A stretch of DNA of 64,000 nt from positions 410,637-474,636 of the forward strand of contig JAJQDI010000015.1 in the NCBI GenBank assembly GCA_021202275.1, read 5' to 3'. The notes beneath the pieces were generated by a model. That model saw nothing but the letters and a program-made list of their open reading frames with translations, had not been told where the DNA came from and made no database searches. Positions 56,375-63,970 of this stretch are shown piece by piece (the stretch's first letter is position 1; every line of letters starts with the position of its first letter). The DNA is from Bacteroides sp. GTDB taxonomy: Bacteria; Bacteroidota; Bacteroidia; Bacteroidales; Bacteroidaceae. Position numbers and translations under genes: made by a program.

Positions 56375-57639
56375 TCGTTGTCGGTAAACAAAAGTTTCAA
56401 CTGCCTGTCATCTTCCCGTTTTTGGGGACGGGGAACCAGCAAGCTTCTTACGGTTTGCGGAGAAAGTTCGTGCACGGTCTTTACCGGAAGTTCGTGACAG
56501 GTAATGAAATACTGCGCCTTCTTTATCACCACACCGATCTTTTTCAACTGGTAAAATCCCAACCGGGAATAACGTCGCGACACAACAATGAGCTTAGCCG
56601 ACTTCACCCCGATCCCCGGCACACGCAAAAGCTTCTCGTAATCCGCACGATTCACATCTACAGGGAATTGTTCCGGATGCCTCAATGCCCAGGCCAGTTT
56701 GGGGTCTATCTCCAGATCGAGATCCGGGAATTTGTCATCTACGATCTCATCCACCCGGAACTGATAAAAACGCATCAGCCAGTCGGCCTGATAAAGCCGG
56801 TTTTCACGTACCAGCGGAGGTTGCCTGAGTGCCGGCAGGCGGGTGTCGTAGTCGTTGACAGAAACATATCCCGAATAGTAGACGCGACGCATGGTAGGAC
56901 GTTTGTAAAGGGCCGAAGAGAGAAAAAGAATGTCCTTATCTGTCTCCGGAGTAGCCCCTACGATCACCTGGGTACTCTGTCCGGTAGGAGCGAAACGGGG
57001 TGCGTGGCGATACTTCTTACACTCTTCATTGCTCTCCAGCACCCCTTGCTGGATGTAACGCATGGGCTGGAACACACTCTGGAAGTCTTTCTCCGGAGCC
57101 AGGTGCCTGAGGCTTTCTTCTTTGGGGATCTCCACATTCACACTCAGACGATCGGCATACAGACCGGCCTCGTTCACCAATTCCCGGCTGGCTCCCGGAA
57201 TGCTCTTCATGTGGATGTATCCGTTGAAACGATGTACCTGACGCAGGTCTTTGATCACCCGCACCATCCGCTCCATCGTATAATCCGCACTACGCACCAC
57301 CCCCGAGCTGAGGAACAGCCCTTCGATGTAGTTCCTCCGGTAGAACTCCATCGTCAGATCTACCAGTTCCGTTACCGACAGCGTGGCTCTCGGACGATCG
57401 TTGCTTCTGCGATTGACACAATAGGCACAGTCATAGATGCAATGATTGGTGAGCATGATCTTTAATAAAGAGATGCAACGCCCGTCTTCGGCAAAACTAT
57501 GACATACGCCCATTCCACCCACGGTATTACCTACACCTCCGGCTTTATTCTGCCGGGTAGTACCGCTCGACGAACAGGATACATCGTATTTTGCCGACTC
57601 GGCGAGTATCTTCACCTTATCCAGAACACTGGCTTTCAT
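56371..57639 (-). CDS. Putative DNA modification/repair radical SAM protein (TIGR03916)
   Basis: The 422-residue protein has a radical SAM CxxxCxxC motif in NHCIYDCAYC (C67, C71, C74) for the 4Fe-4S cluster, followed by GLFLSSGVVRSADYTMERM. A C-terminal helix-hairpin-helix (LLRVPGIGVKSAKLIV, near residue 325) resembles DNA-binding motifs, hence the family annotation as a DNA repair or base-modification enzyme. It is coupled to the TIGR03915 gene by a 4-bp overlap. A promoter about 200 bp upstream leaves a long leader with inverted repeats. Confidence 0.92.
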   Translation of the reverse strand: MKASVLDKVKILAESAKYDVSCSSSGTTRQNKAGGVGNTVGGMGVCHSFAEDGRCISLLKIMLTNHCIYDCAYCVNRRSNDRPRATLSVTELVDLTMEFYRRNYIEGLFLSSGVVRSADYTMERMVRVIKDLRQVHRFNGYIHMKSIPGASRELVNEAGLYADRLSVNVEIPKEESLRHLAPEKDFQSVFQPMRYIQQGVLESNEECKKYRHAPRFAPTGQSTQVIVGATPETDKDILFLSSALYKRPTMRRVYYSGYVSVNDYDTRLPALRQPPLVRENRLYQADWLMRFYQFRVDEIVDDKFPDLDLEIDPKLAWALRHPEQFPVDVNRADYEKLLRVPGIGVKSAKLIVVSRRYSRLGFYQLKKIGVVIKKAQYFITCHELPVKTVHELSPQTVRSLLVPRPQKREDDRQLKLLFTDNE

Positions 57640-57846
57640 CTGATCTTTATACCTATATAGTCAATGATTCACGTTCTTTCCCCCTCTCTTCCGGCACAGA
57701 TAGCCGGGAGATCCAAAAGGTATTTTTCCTATCTATATATAGTCACAGTTAAATCCGCGATTACCAGCGAGGTATTCCTTTTCCATTCCCTTTGAAAAGA
57801 CAGTCAGGCCAGTCAGCAATCGCGATACCTTCTCTGGTCAAAAGTA
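57640..57846 (-). promoter_or_regulatory. Promoter and inverted-repeat leader for the radical SAM pair
   Basis: TACTTTTG on the minus strand (57839-57846) is a minus-7 box. The leader of about 190 nt contains two related segments that pair: ATACCTTCTCTGG (57825-57837) with CCAGCGAGGTAT (57762-57773), and AATCGC with GCGATT next to them. This may be a regulatory leader. Confidence 0.4.
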
Positions 57847-58168
57847 GGTATAGCAGCGGAAAATATCAAGCAGGGAAGAGAAAAGTTACAGGCAATTTAT
57901 CAACACCCTGCCGACAAGACATCGCAACAGGGATACGGTATGTATACCTGCTCACAGACGACCGGTAGAAAAAACATATCAAAAAGTTTTAAACCATCGG
58001 AACCGGGAGCAGTCATATATCATATACAAACCAGCTAAAAAAATTCTAACTGCAAAAACAGATACAGTTTTTTCCTGCTAAGAAACAAATTCATTTATTT
58101 TATACTTACTATTGCCTGTTTTTTCATTCGGATACGTAAATTAGCAGGCAAATAAAACCAAAGACACA
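57847..58168. other. Intergenic region, nothing recognised
   Basis: AT-rich. A TACTATTG near 58108 is one base from the minus-7 consensus and could serve the DKNYY gene. No frame or repeat was recognised. Confidence 0.35.
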
Positions 58169-59086
58169 ATGAGACATTTAACTATCCTGTTTATTCTGTA
58201 TGTATGTATGATCCAATCCGGCAATTTACATGCGGTGCAACCCTCTTACGCGGAATCTAAGGTTGCGCAAAAACGCCCCAAAGATCATCCTTCTTCCAAC
58301 AGAGACAAAGAGTATGTAAAAGACGATTTTAAAGTGTATTACCGTGGAAAAGCGATCAAAGGTGCGCATGCTCCTTCCTTTGAGAATTTAGGAGAAGGAT
58401 ATGGCAAAGACAACCGGAATGTATACTACGAGGGTACATCGATCGGAAATGCTTATTCTACCTCCTTCAGACCATTAGGCGGAGGATATGCCAAAGACCG
58501 CTCGAATGCCTACTACACAGGCAGAGTTATCCGCGAAGCCCATGCTGCCTCTTTTGAATACTCCGGCAAAGGACATGCGAAAGACAACCGGAATGTATAT
58601 TACGAGGGCAGACCGACAAAAACCCCTGACAGGAGACCGGATACAGGACATTCCTCTTCCGGCAACCTGACCTCTCTGGGAGGAGGTTACTCCAAAGACA
58701 GTTTCCATGTGTATTACGAGGGGAAAAAGGTAAAAGATGTTACAACTTCCTCCTTTCAGAGTTTAGGAGATGGATATGCCAAAGACCCCTGGAAGGTGTT
58801 TTACAAAGGAGAACCTGTAAAGGACGCCTCGGCTACCTCGTTTCAATGCCCGAAAAACGGATATGCCAAAGATCCATGGAAGGTATTTTACAGAGGAGAA
58901 CACGTAAAAGATGCCTCGGCCACTTCGTTTCAATACCTGAAAGATGGGTATGCCAAAGATCCATGGAAGGTGTTTTACAGAGGAAAAGCAATAAAAGATG
59001 CCTCCGCTACATCTTTTCAGGTCTTAACGGATGGGTATGCCAAAGATGCCTGGAATACATTTTATAAAGGACAAAAGACCAGATAA
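58169..59086 (+). CDS. Secreted DKNYY-repeat protein
   Basis: The 305-residue protein has a signal peptide (MRHLTILFILYVCMIQSGNL) and then nine units of the form YAKDxxxVYYxGxxIxxAxxxSF. They match the DKNYY family, whose repeats carry a K-D-x-x-x-V-Y-Y core. Units 1-5 have varied spacing (unit 4 has a longer linker with PDRRPDTGHSSSG). Units 6-9 are 29 residues each and nearly identical (KDPWKVFYRG, KDASATSF), so they look recently expanded. DKNYY proteins are exported and of unknown role; a structural or binding function is likely. It stands alone before a hairpin that could end its transcript. Confidence 0.85.
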   Translation: MRHLTILFILYVCMIQSGNLHAVQPSYAESKVAQKRPKDHPSSNRDKEYVKDDFKVYYRGKAIKGAHAPSFENLGEGYGKDNRNVYYEGTSIGNAYSTSFRPLGGGYAKDRSNAYYTGRVIREAHAASFEYSGKGHAKDNRNVYYEGRPTKTPDRRPDTGHSSSGNLTSLGGGYSKDSFHVYYEGKKVKDVTTSSFQSLGDGYAKDPWKVFYKGEPVKDASATSFQCPKNGYAKDPWKVFYRGEHVKDASATSFQYLKDGYAKDPWKVFYRGKAIKDASATSFQVLTDGYAKDAWNTFYKGQKTR

Positions 59087-59396
59087 AGAAGAACAGATCC
59101 GGAACATCGGGGACATTATGGAGATCTGAGTACTTTGTCTGAGTAGTTTGCCGATCTCTGAGAACGAATATCTGTTTTCAGAAAGCCTTCTTATCTTTTG
59201 AACGCAAAATCAGAAATCTTAGGATCAGACCATTTTTGATAACCCATCCGACCCCATTCGGTAACCCATTCCCTCTGGAAGGGTTACTACTTGACCGGTC
59301 TGGCTATACGGATGTTTACGATAAAGATTTTTAGTCCGGAGAAACAAAAAAAGATCAGACAGCAGATTAGGGTAAAGAACAACTTGTGCTGAGAAT
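59087..59396. other. Intergenic region with short inverted repeats
   Basis: GAGATC/GATCTC words near 59130-59165, and GGTAACCCATTCCCTCTGGA with a following GGGTTACTAC. No frame or known element was recognised. Confidence 0.35.
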
Positions 59397-59437
59397 AAAA
59401 AGGCTGATAGCTCAAAGAAGTTTGACCTCAGCCTTTT
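59397..59437 (+). terminator. Hairpin AAAAGGCTGA/TCAGCCTTTT
   Basis: Ten-bp stem with a 20-nt loop followed by CCCTTTC. It may terminate the DKNYY transcript. Its loop contains the TTTG box of the first, degenerate copy of the promoter repeat. Confidence 0.5.
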
Positions 59438-59491
59438 CCCTTTCGATCTATTTGTTGGACATAGGAGGCGCCCCGGCATAGCTCAAACAAG

Positions 59492-59523
59492 TTTGGCTCT
59501 GCCCCCGGCTTTCACTATATTTG
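59492..59523 (+). promoter_or_regulatory. Promoter copy 2 of the tandem array
   Basis: TTTG (59492-59495), 20 bp, TATATTTG (59516-59523). Exact consensus. Confidence 0.75.
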
Positions 59524-59560
59524 TAGAATATAGGAGGCGCCTCGGCATAGCTCAAACAAG

Positions 59561-59592
59561 TTTGGCTCTGCCCTCGGCTTTCACTATATTTG
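59561..59592 (+). promoter_or_regulatory. Promoter copy 3, proximal to the YkgJ-type gene
   Basis: TTTG (59561-59564), 20 bp, TATATTTG (59585-59592). Exact consensus, with a leader of only about 17 nt before the ATG at 59616. Confidence 0.8.
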
Positions 59593-59615
59593 TACCCCAA
59601 ACCAAACAGAGAAAT

Positions 59616-60098
59616 ATGAATGCGGAAGAGCTGAAGGAAAAGGCAAGATTAACGGAGAAAGCCAACAAATCTTTTTTCAAGTCCATCAAGAAAGGGCGTG
59701 CCCGTGAATTAGACGATAGGGTACACCTTTTTCATGAAGAAGAATTCGAACGGACAGACTGCCTGACCTGTGCCAATTGTTGCCGTACGCTGGGACCTAT
59801 GGTCACAGACAAAGACATCGAAAAGATGGCCCGCGCACTACACATGAAGCCCTCGGCCGTTATTGAGAATTATCTGCGTACAGATGAAGACGGCGACTAT
59901 GTGTTCCGGCAAATGCCCTGCCCTTTTCTGGGAGAAGACAACTATTGTTTTATCTACGAAGATCGGCCCAAAGCGTGCCGGGAATACCCGCATACCGACC
60001 GCAAACGTATCCTGCAGATCGGAACACTCACTGTACGCAATGCCGCCACCTGTCCGGCAGTATACAACATTCTGGAAAGGCTCAGAAAAGAATTCTAA
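59616..60098 (+). CDS. YkgJ-family cysteine-cluster protein
   Basis: The 160-residue cytoplasmic protein has the family layout: CLTCANCC (Cys 49, 52, 55, 56), PCPFLGEDNYC (Cys 102, 111), RPKACREYP (Cys 121) and a last CPAVYN (Cys146), eight cysteines that should hold an iron-sulfur cluster or zinc. The family is described as a putative zinc- or iron-chelating protein (Pfam CxxCxxCC); function is not settled. The ATG at 59616 is chosen because the promoter ends at 59592; a longer frame from 59493 would begin inside the promoter repeats. It has the strongest promoter array in the window. Confidence 0.88.
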   Translation: MNAEELKEKARLTEKANKSFFKSIKKGRARELDDRVHLFHEEEFERTDCLTCANCCRTLGPMVTDKDIEKMARALHMKPSAVIENYLRTDEDGDYVFRQMPCPFLGEDNYCFIYEDRPKACREYPHTDRKRILQIGTLTVRNAATCPAVYNILERLRKEF

Positions 60099-60208
60099 GA
60101 GAGAATGAAGATACAGATCCTGAGAAAGTAAAATCTGTGGTGAAACAACTCCGGCATGCAATCTATATGCTACACATACCTGCCGCAAACCTTACACCTG
60201 CAATTGTT

Positions 60209-60682
60209 CTACATATAAGGATGCTTTTCAGAACTCATGTAATGATCCCTATACTTTACGATCTCCTGCCTGTCCATACGGTGAAACGCGAAAACAAATC
60301 CCATATCAAAGATATGCAACGTGATGAGGTCGTTTCGCTCCGGATCTATCCACTCCAAAGTATTCAGACGCTGATAGTGTGCAAAGCAATGGATCAGATA
60401 AGGATTGACCGGCGTCTCCATATCTACCTGAAAGAAAGCTTTTCTACATTTTACACCCTTCTCTTTACGGTATTTCCAGGGAATGATAAACCGGATCTCA
60501 TTGCCATGAGTGGTTTCACACTGTATACAACACGTTTGTAAAGTCGCATCTGATAGAGTTCTGACCTGTTTCTGCCCCTGTTGTCTCAATAGCGTTTCTA
60601 TCCTGTTATACGGTTTATCCAGGTTTTCCTGCAAAACAGAAAAATCATGCGCGATGCGAATTTCTAAATTATCTACATTCAT
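60209..60682 (-). CDS. Unrecognised 157-residue protein behind a structured leader
   Basis: I do not recognise this protein. It begins MNVDNLEIRIAHDFSVLQEN and has no signal peptide or membrane span. A helical first part with ENLDKPYNRIETLLRQQGQK precedes a CCIQC motif (about 51-55), an EIRFIIPWKYRKEKGVKCRK stretch and a beta-rich end (ITLHIFDMGFVFAFH). The codon pattern and a strong Shine-Dalgarno-like TGGAGG about 6 bp before the ATG support a real gene; such a purine-rich site is unusual in this group. Upstream lie a terminator and a folded leader with a consensus promoter. It is convergent with the YkgJ-type gene. Confidence 0.65.
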   Translation of the reverse strand: MNVDNLEIRIAHDFSVLQENLDKPYNRIETLLRQQGQKQVRTLSDATLQTCCIQCETTHGNEIRFIIPWKYRKEKGVKCRKAFFQVDMETPVNPYLIHCFAHYQRLNTLEWIDPERNDLITLHIFDMGFVFAFHRMDRQEIVKYRDHYMSSEKHPYM

Positions 60683-60737
60683 CTTACCTCCATTTCCTCA
60701 GAGATCCGCGACAGACACTTTTTCCTGGAACGACAAC

Positions 60738-60753
60738 AAAAAAGAGGTGTGAT
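60738..60753 (-). terminator. Terminator at the end of the structured leader (3' arm and T-run)
   Basis: On the minus strand ATCACACCTC (60744-60753) pairs with GAGGTGTGAT (60814-60823), ten perfect base pairs, extended by CATC/GATG and GGC/GCC next to them, and six T follow (60738-60743). It sits 56 bp before the start of the 157-residue protein gene. Confidence 0.7.
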
Positions 60754-60946
60754 ATCGTCATCCGGCCGTTCCCAAGGTATCGCCAAACACCCGCGTACAC
60801 ATAGCCTGATGGAATCACACCTCTGAAAGGTGGAGAATGATCTCAGCATGATGTGTACGCACGTCCTTATAATTGGCGATTTTAGGGAAAGTGCTGTCTG
60901 ATCTTTATACGAGTTTTCGTCTTGTTTGTATTGTATTCTATAATTT
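60738..60946 (-). ncRNA. Candidate regulatory RNA / structured leader (about 210 nt)
   Basis: A consensus promoter gives a start near 60946 and the terminator ends it at 60738. Long helices are visible: 60851-60860 with 60793-60802 (10 bp), 60873-60880 with 60779-60786 (8 bp) and 60885-60889 with 60769-60773. A small hairpin CACCT/AGGTG (60818-60822 with 60828-60832) uses the same bases as the terminator stem (60814-60823), so the two cannot form together. This is the layout of a transcription-attenuation switch for the next gene. A 6S-like RNA was considered; the 5' and 3' ends do not pair well. No known riboswitch consensus was recognised. Confidence 0.6.
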
Positions 60947-60952
60947 TCTATG

Positions 60953-60983
60953 CAAACATAGAACTATTCTTTTACATTCCAAA
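60953..60983 (-). promoter_or_regulatory. Consensus promoter for the structured RNA
   Basis: On the minus strand TTTG (60980-60983), 19 bp, TATGTTTG (60953-60960). Both boxes and the spacing fit the Bacteroidetes consensus. Confidence 0.75.
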
Positions 60984-61004
60984 GACTTTACCTGATTTTT
61001 GTTA

Positions 61005-61031
61005 GGAAAATACCACAAATCGGGTATTTCC
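61005..61031. promoter_or_regulatory. Possible operator: GGAAAATACC/GGGTATTTCC inverted repeat
   Basis: Two 10-bp arms (61005-61014 and 61022-61031), pairing at nine of ten positions, lie 7 bp apart between divergent promoters (minus-strand promoter 60953-60983; plus-strand box 61050-61057). This is where a dimeric repressor or activator would bind. No regulator gene is near. Confidence 0.4.
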
Positions 61032-61049
61032 GATAGCCACGTGACATCC

Positions 61050-61356
61050 TAACTTTGCATGGTCTTTCCGGGTGAGATAGTGGAAAGACTGTTTACGGAA
61101 AAAGGGTCGTTGCAGACAGACAAGTGTTCGTCCGCACCATACCATATAGAATTACGAACTTGTTGATAATGGGTAAAAGGAACATACCATGTATGCAGGG
61201 ATTGCGTGATATCTTTATGAAAAAGCAGAGATTTATTTTGTCAGATGTTCACCACACACAAAAAGGCAATCTTCGTTTGTTTGTACGTTTTCAATAGGGT
61301 TTTATTTGTTAGAGAGAAAAAAGGTGCTTCCGGATTCATTTCCGAAGCACCTTTTT
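61050..61356 (+). other. Small plus-strand transcription unit, possible 42-codon ORF
   Basis: TAACTTTG (61050-61057) is a minus-7 box and a terminator closes at 61356, so a transcript of about 290 nt is predicted. It has an early hairpin GTCTTTCC/GGAAAGAC (61062-61069, 61082-61089). An ORF at 61169-61297 would encode MGKRNIPCMQGLRDIFMKKQ and 22 more residues, without known similarity. It may be a small RNA instead. Confidence 0.3.
61317..61356. terminator. Bidirectional terminator
   Basis: AAAAAAGGTGCTTCCGGA (61317-61334) pairs with TCCGAAGCACCTTTTT (61341-61356) with one bulged base. It can end both the plus-strand small unit and the minus-strand metallophosphoesterase gene. Confidence 0.8.
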
Positions 61357-61372
61357 GCATACATTCCCTATG

Positions 61373-62518
61373 TTATTCTGTTCCATGTTCTGTCTCACTC
61401 TTCGGGCCGGGAACAAAGAGGCGGATCACCACGTATTCCGAACGCGAACCGATACGGAACTTTCCACCCCAGATCCCTATCCCGGAACTTACATAAAAAT
61501 CCGTATGTTCTTTTCTCAGATATCCGTGAGAGACCTCATAGATACGATCTGTGATCCAGTTGATGGGCCATACCTGCCCCCGATGGGTATGTCCGGAAAT
61601 TTGCAGATCCACTCCGGCTGCCGCGGCCTCTTCGAGATGGTAAGGCTGGTGATCCAGCAATATCACCGGAAAAGCGGGATCAAGTCCATGCACCAGTTCG
61701 GCCACTGAGCTGCGCCTGAGATGGGTACGGTCTTCCCGGCCCACCACATAGAAAAGGCTGTCTACCAAAGTAGCCGAATCGCGCAAAACCTGTACGCCTG
61801 CCTCAGCCAGCCATTTCTCACTGGCAGCTTCATGAGAGATATGTTCGTGATTGCCCAGACAGGCATAGACTCCATACCGGGCATCCAGTTGCCACATGAC
61901 CTCCGCCATATTCCGGGTGTATAGCGGTACTACACTGTTGTCTATAACATCGCCGGCGATCAGAACGACATCCGGTTTTTCAGTATTGATCTTCCTGACC
62001 CAACCTTTCAGTTCTCCGGGGCCGATACCATACCCCAGATGGAGGTCACTGACAGCAACGATTTTGATCCAGCGTCCTGCCTCTCCGGCACGATAGGAAC
62101 GCAACTCCAGCTCTACCCGATCTTTATGCAGATAGCGCACATATCCCGCGCACATGATCAGGCCGACAAAGACCCAGATCCCACAGAAAGCCCACCAATT
62201 GCCGTACATATATTTTTGCAGGGAAAAAAGATGGGTGAGACGGAGCACATCCAACACAAGAAGGGTCATCAACAGATAGAGGAAAATAAATATCCAGGAA
62301 GTGCTGAACGTATACAACACACTGGCTGCCGTATAGGGCAAAGCATTTCTCAGAACGAAAAAGGCGAACAGAGACAAGCAAGCCAGGACACCACCCGCGA
62401 CAAGCAGGACACGCCCGGCCCACACAGGAGGCATCATCTGCCACAAACGGAAAAACACATAGACATGGGCACCGATAAAAACAATCAGTATGATCAGGAA
62501 AGGAAGGATTTTCATCAT
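61373..62518 (-). CDS. Membrane-anchored metallophosphoesterase
   Basis: The 381-residue protein has about four N-terminal membrane helices (to about residue 145), then a calcineurin-like phosphoesterase domain with the metal-binding blocks VSDLHLGYG, IAGDVIDN, LGNHEH and SGHTHRGQ. It resembles the YaeI/YkuE group, several members of which act on lipid phosphates; the substrate here is not known. The first 25 codons of the longer open frame (from 62593) lie before the promoter start, so MMKILPFLIILIV (62518) is the likely N-terminus. It ends before a bidirectional terminator. Confidence 0.88.
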   Translation of the reverse strand: MMKILPFLIILIVFIGAHVYVFFRLWQMMPPVWAGRVLLVAGGVLACLSLFAFFVLRNALPYTAASVLYTFSTSWIFIFLYLLMTLLVLDVLRLTHLFSLQKYMYGNWWAFCGIWVFVGLIMCAGYVRYLHKDRVELELRSYRAGEAGRWIKIVAVSDLHLGYGIGPGELKGWVRKINTEKPDVVLIAGDVIDNSVVPLYTRNMAEVMWQLDARYGVYACLGNHEHISHEAASEKWLAEAGVQVLRDSATLVDSLFYVVGREDRTHLRRSSVAELVHGLDPAFPVILLDHQPYHLEEAAAAGVDLQISGHTHRGQVWPINWITDRIYEVSHGYLRKEHTDFYVSSGIGIWGGKFRIGSRSEYVVIRLFVPGPKSETEHGTE

Positions 62519-62555
62519 TTTTCTCTTAACAAACAATCTTTTGACATTACCGGCA

Positions 62556-62563
62556 CAAATGTA
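62556..62563 (-). promoter_or_regulatory. Minus-7 box for the metallophosphoesterase gene
   Basis: TACATTTG on the minus strand matches TAnnTTTG. It gives a leader of about 30 nt and supports the ATG at 62518. Confidence 0.5.
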
Positions 62564-62721
62564 AACAAAAAAGAGAAAGAGCCGCAGATTCACTTCTTAT
62601 TGTTTGTTAATTCGTTCCTCCTCTGCAACAAGTAGTTGAAACGAACATAGACACCCCGTTTGGTTTGCACAGACGATCGCCACGGCACGCTCAAACCGCC
62701 GCGCAACCGTAACGGCTCTGT

Positions 62722-63759
62722 CTACTTTTTCAGCGTAGCCTCGTAATCTAAGCGAAAGGCTTCACACATCCAGTTGGCCAATGCCTGACGGTTGTCACTG
62801 ATCACAAAACGTCGCTGGTCGAAGGTATTCTGAAGATTTCCCAACTCAGTGAAGATACCTACCGGAGTAGTATGATTCAATACATACAAGTTGCGGGCAC
62901 TCACAGTACCCGAGAATCCTCTGTTGGGCTGGTGACGTTTGTATTTCTGTTCAAACGTATTCTTCATCCGGGTAGCTAACTGCTTGCTCGCAGGCTTCTT
63001 GTCGGAATAGTAGAAATAGACATCTGTCTGTTGCTTTTTGCTGCGACTGTCTATGTGTATAAAAATAGACCGGCAATACTTGTATTTCTTGCTGTCTTCT
63101 TTATACAGCTGATTGATCTTATCGCTACGCTGTTTCAGGCGTTGCACCTGATTGAGAGGGATAGGATCTCCCATACATGTCTCCCGTTTGCTGTTAGACA
63201 AATACTTATCGTCGCGTATACCATCTTTGGCATCCTGAATGATGATATGTACTTTGGCTCCTTCCATCATCAGGTTACGGGCCAGCCGCAGCGCCACATC
63301 GTAGGCATATTCATCTTCATGCAATTCGATATTCCCGATTTTACCAATAGCACCCGGATCAGGGCCGCCGTGGCCGCTGACTATATAGAAACAGGCATCT
63401 TTGAGCCGGTCTGTCTTTACTTCAACATCCGCCAGTTTCTTCCCGAAAAGCGGCTCATGTATCCGCCGGGTGGTAGCACTCGCAGAACTGCCCGAAGAAG
63501 AATTTGCCGCGGAAGAAGTACTCTGGGGAGGCGGAAGTGTATAATTTACTCCCATCTTCAGGCTGTTGTTCCGGCCCAGCTTGCCGCGGTTCAATTCGAT
63601 GAACGCGTCATAAGCAGCCTTTCCCTGCCGGTTGTGCCGCCTGAGAAAAGCATATACTCCCTCTCCCTGCCGGGGTTTGGCCTGCTCTTGCTGCGCATAC
63701 AAGGTACACATCAGCAGAGAGAGAAAAACAGTGCATATCAATCGGATCATGGTAGTCAT
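62722..63759 (-). CDS. N-acetylmuramoyl-L-alanine amidase (Amidase_3)
   Basis: The 345-residue secreted protein has a signal peptide (MIRLICTVFLSLLMCTLYAQ), a short region with VYAFLRRHNRQGKAAYDAFI and NYTLP that resembles a LysM-like or spacer domain, a Ser-rich linker (about 90-107), and an Amidase_3 domain. The zinc ligands are His in VSGHGGPDPGA, Glu in ELHEDEYAYD and His in IFIHIDS; the catalytic Glu is in GIFTELGNL. It cuts the amide bond between MurNAc and the stem peptide, as in cell separation. The block usually written SIHAN is FIHID here. The start could be 63759 or 63750. Confidence 0.9.
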   Translation of the reverse strand: MTTMIRLICTVFLSLLMCTLYAQQEQAKPRQGEGVYAFLRRHNRQGKAAYDAFIELNRGKLGRNNSLKMGVNYTLPPPQSTSSAANSSSGSSASATTRRIHEPLFGKKLADVEVKTDRLKDACFYIVSGHGGPDPGAIGKIGNIELHEDEYAYDVALRLARNLMMEGAKVHIIIQDAKDGIRDDKYLSNSKRETCMGDPIPLNQVQRLKQRSDKINQLYKEDSKKYKYCRSIFIHIDSRSKKQQTDVYFYYSDKKPASKQLATRMKNTFEQKYKRHQPNRGFSGTVSARNLYVLNHTTPVGIFTELGNLQNTFDQRRFVISDNRQALANWMCEAFRLDYEATLKK

Positions 63760-63813
63760 GGGTATTGCGAAGGCAACAGCGACCGCCGTTGTCTGTTTCG
63801 TGTATACGGCTAA

Positions 63814-63821
63814 CAAAAATA
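63814..63821 (-). promoter_or_regulatory. Minus-7 box for the amidase gene
   Basis: TATTTTTG on the minus strand matches TAnnTTTG, 55 bp before the ATG at 63759. This argues against the much longer frame from 63882. Confidence 0.4.
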
Positions 63822-63970
63822 CAATATTTTTCCTTATTTTTGTCTGAAAATCTTTTTTATATACCCGATCACCCAGCGGCAAGTCCTCTTACCGCTCCGA
63901 TAGTACACCCATGAAAGAGGCTCAACCCTCTGCCTGGTGATGAAAAGAAAAGGATAAAAACAGATATTCC

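Larger units (their letters stand above)
59408..59593 (+). repeat. Three tandem promoter-like repeats (period 69 bp)
   Basis: Copies 2 (from 59461) and 3 (from 59530) are nearly identical: ATAGGAGGCGCC, CGGCATAGCTCAAACAAGTT, TGGCTCTGCCC and CGGCTTTCACTATATTTGTA. Copy 1 (59408-59460) is diverged. Each contains TTTG, about 20 bp, then TATATTTG (CTATTTG in copy 1). Confidence 0.85.

Noticed and set aside
56347..57465. 372-codon open frame opposite the radical SAM gene
   Set aside because: Antisense shadow of a gene with a clear CxxxCxxC motif.
58700..59086. CRISPR-like regular repeats
   Set aside because: The repeats are codon-aligned 87-bp units of the DKNYY protein, not short repeats with unique spacers.
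59493..59615. Longer N-terminus for the YkgJ-type protein
   Set aside because: It would be translated from the promoter repeats themselves; transcription from the last promoter starts after it.
60738..60946. Lysine riboswitch or 6S RNA as a firm call
   Set aside because: GAGGTG at the stem recalls the lysine riboswitch and the size recalls 6S, but the other consensus parts are missing and the two ends do not pair, so only a candidate RNA is listed.
63760..63882. Longer N-terminus for the amidase
   Set aside because: It precedes a normal signal peptide and crosses the TATTTTTG box.
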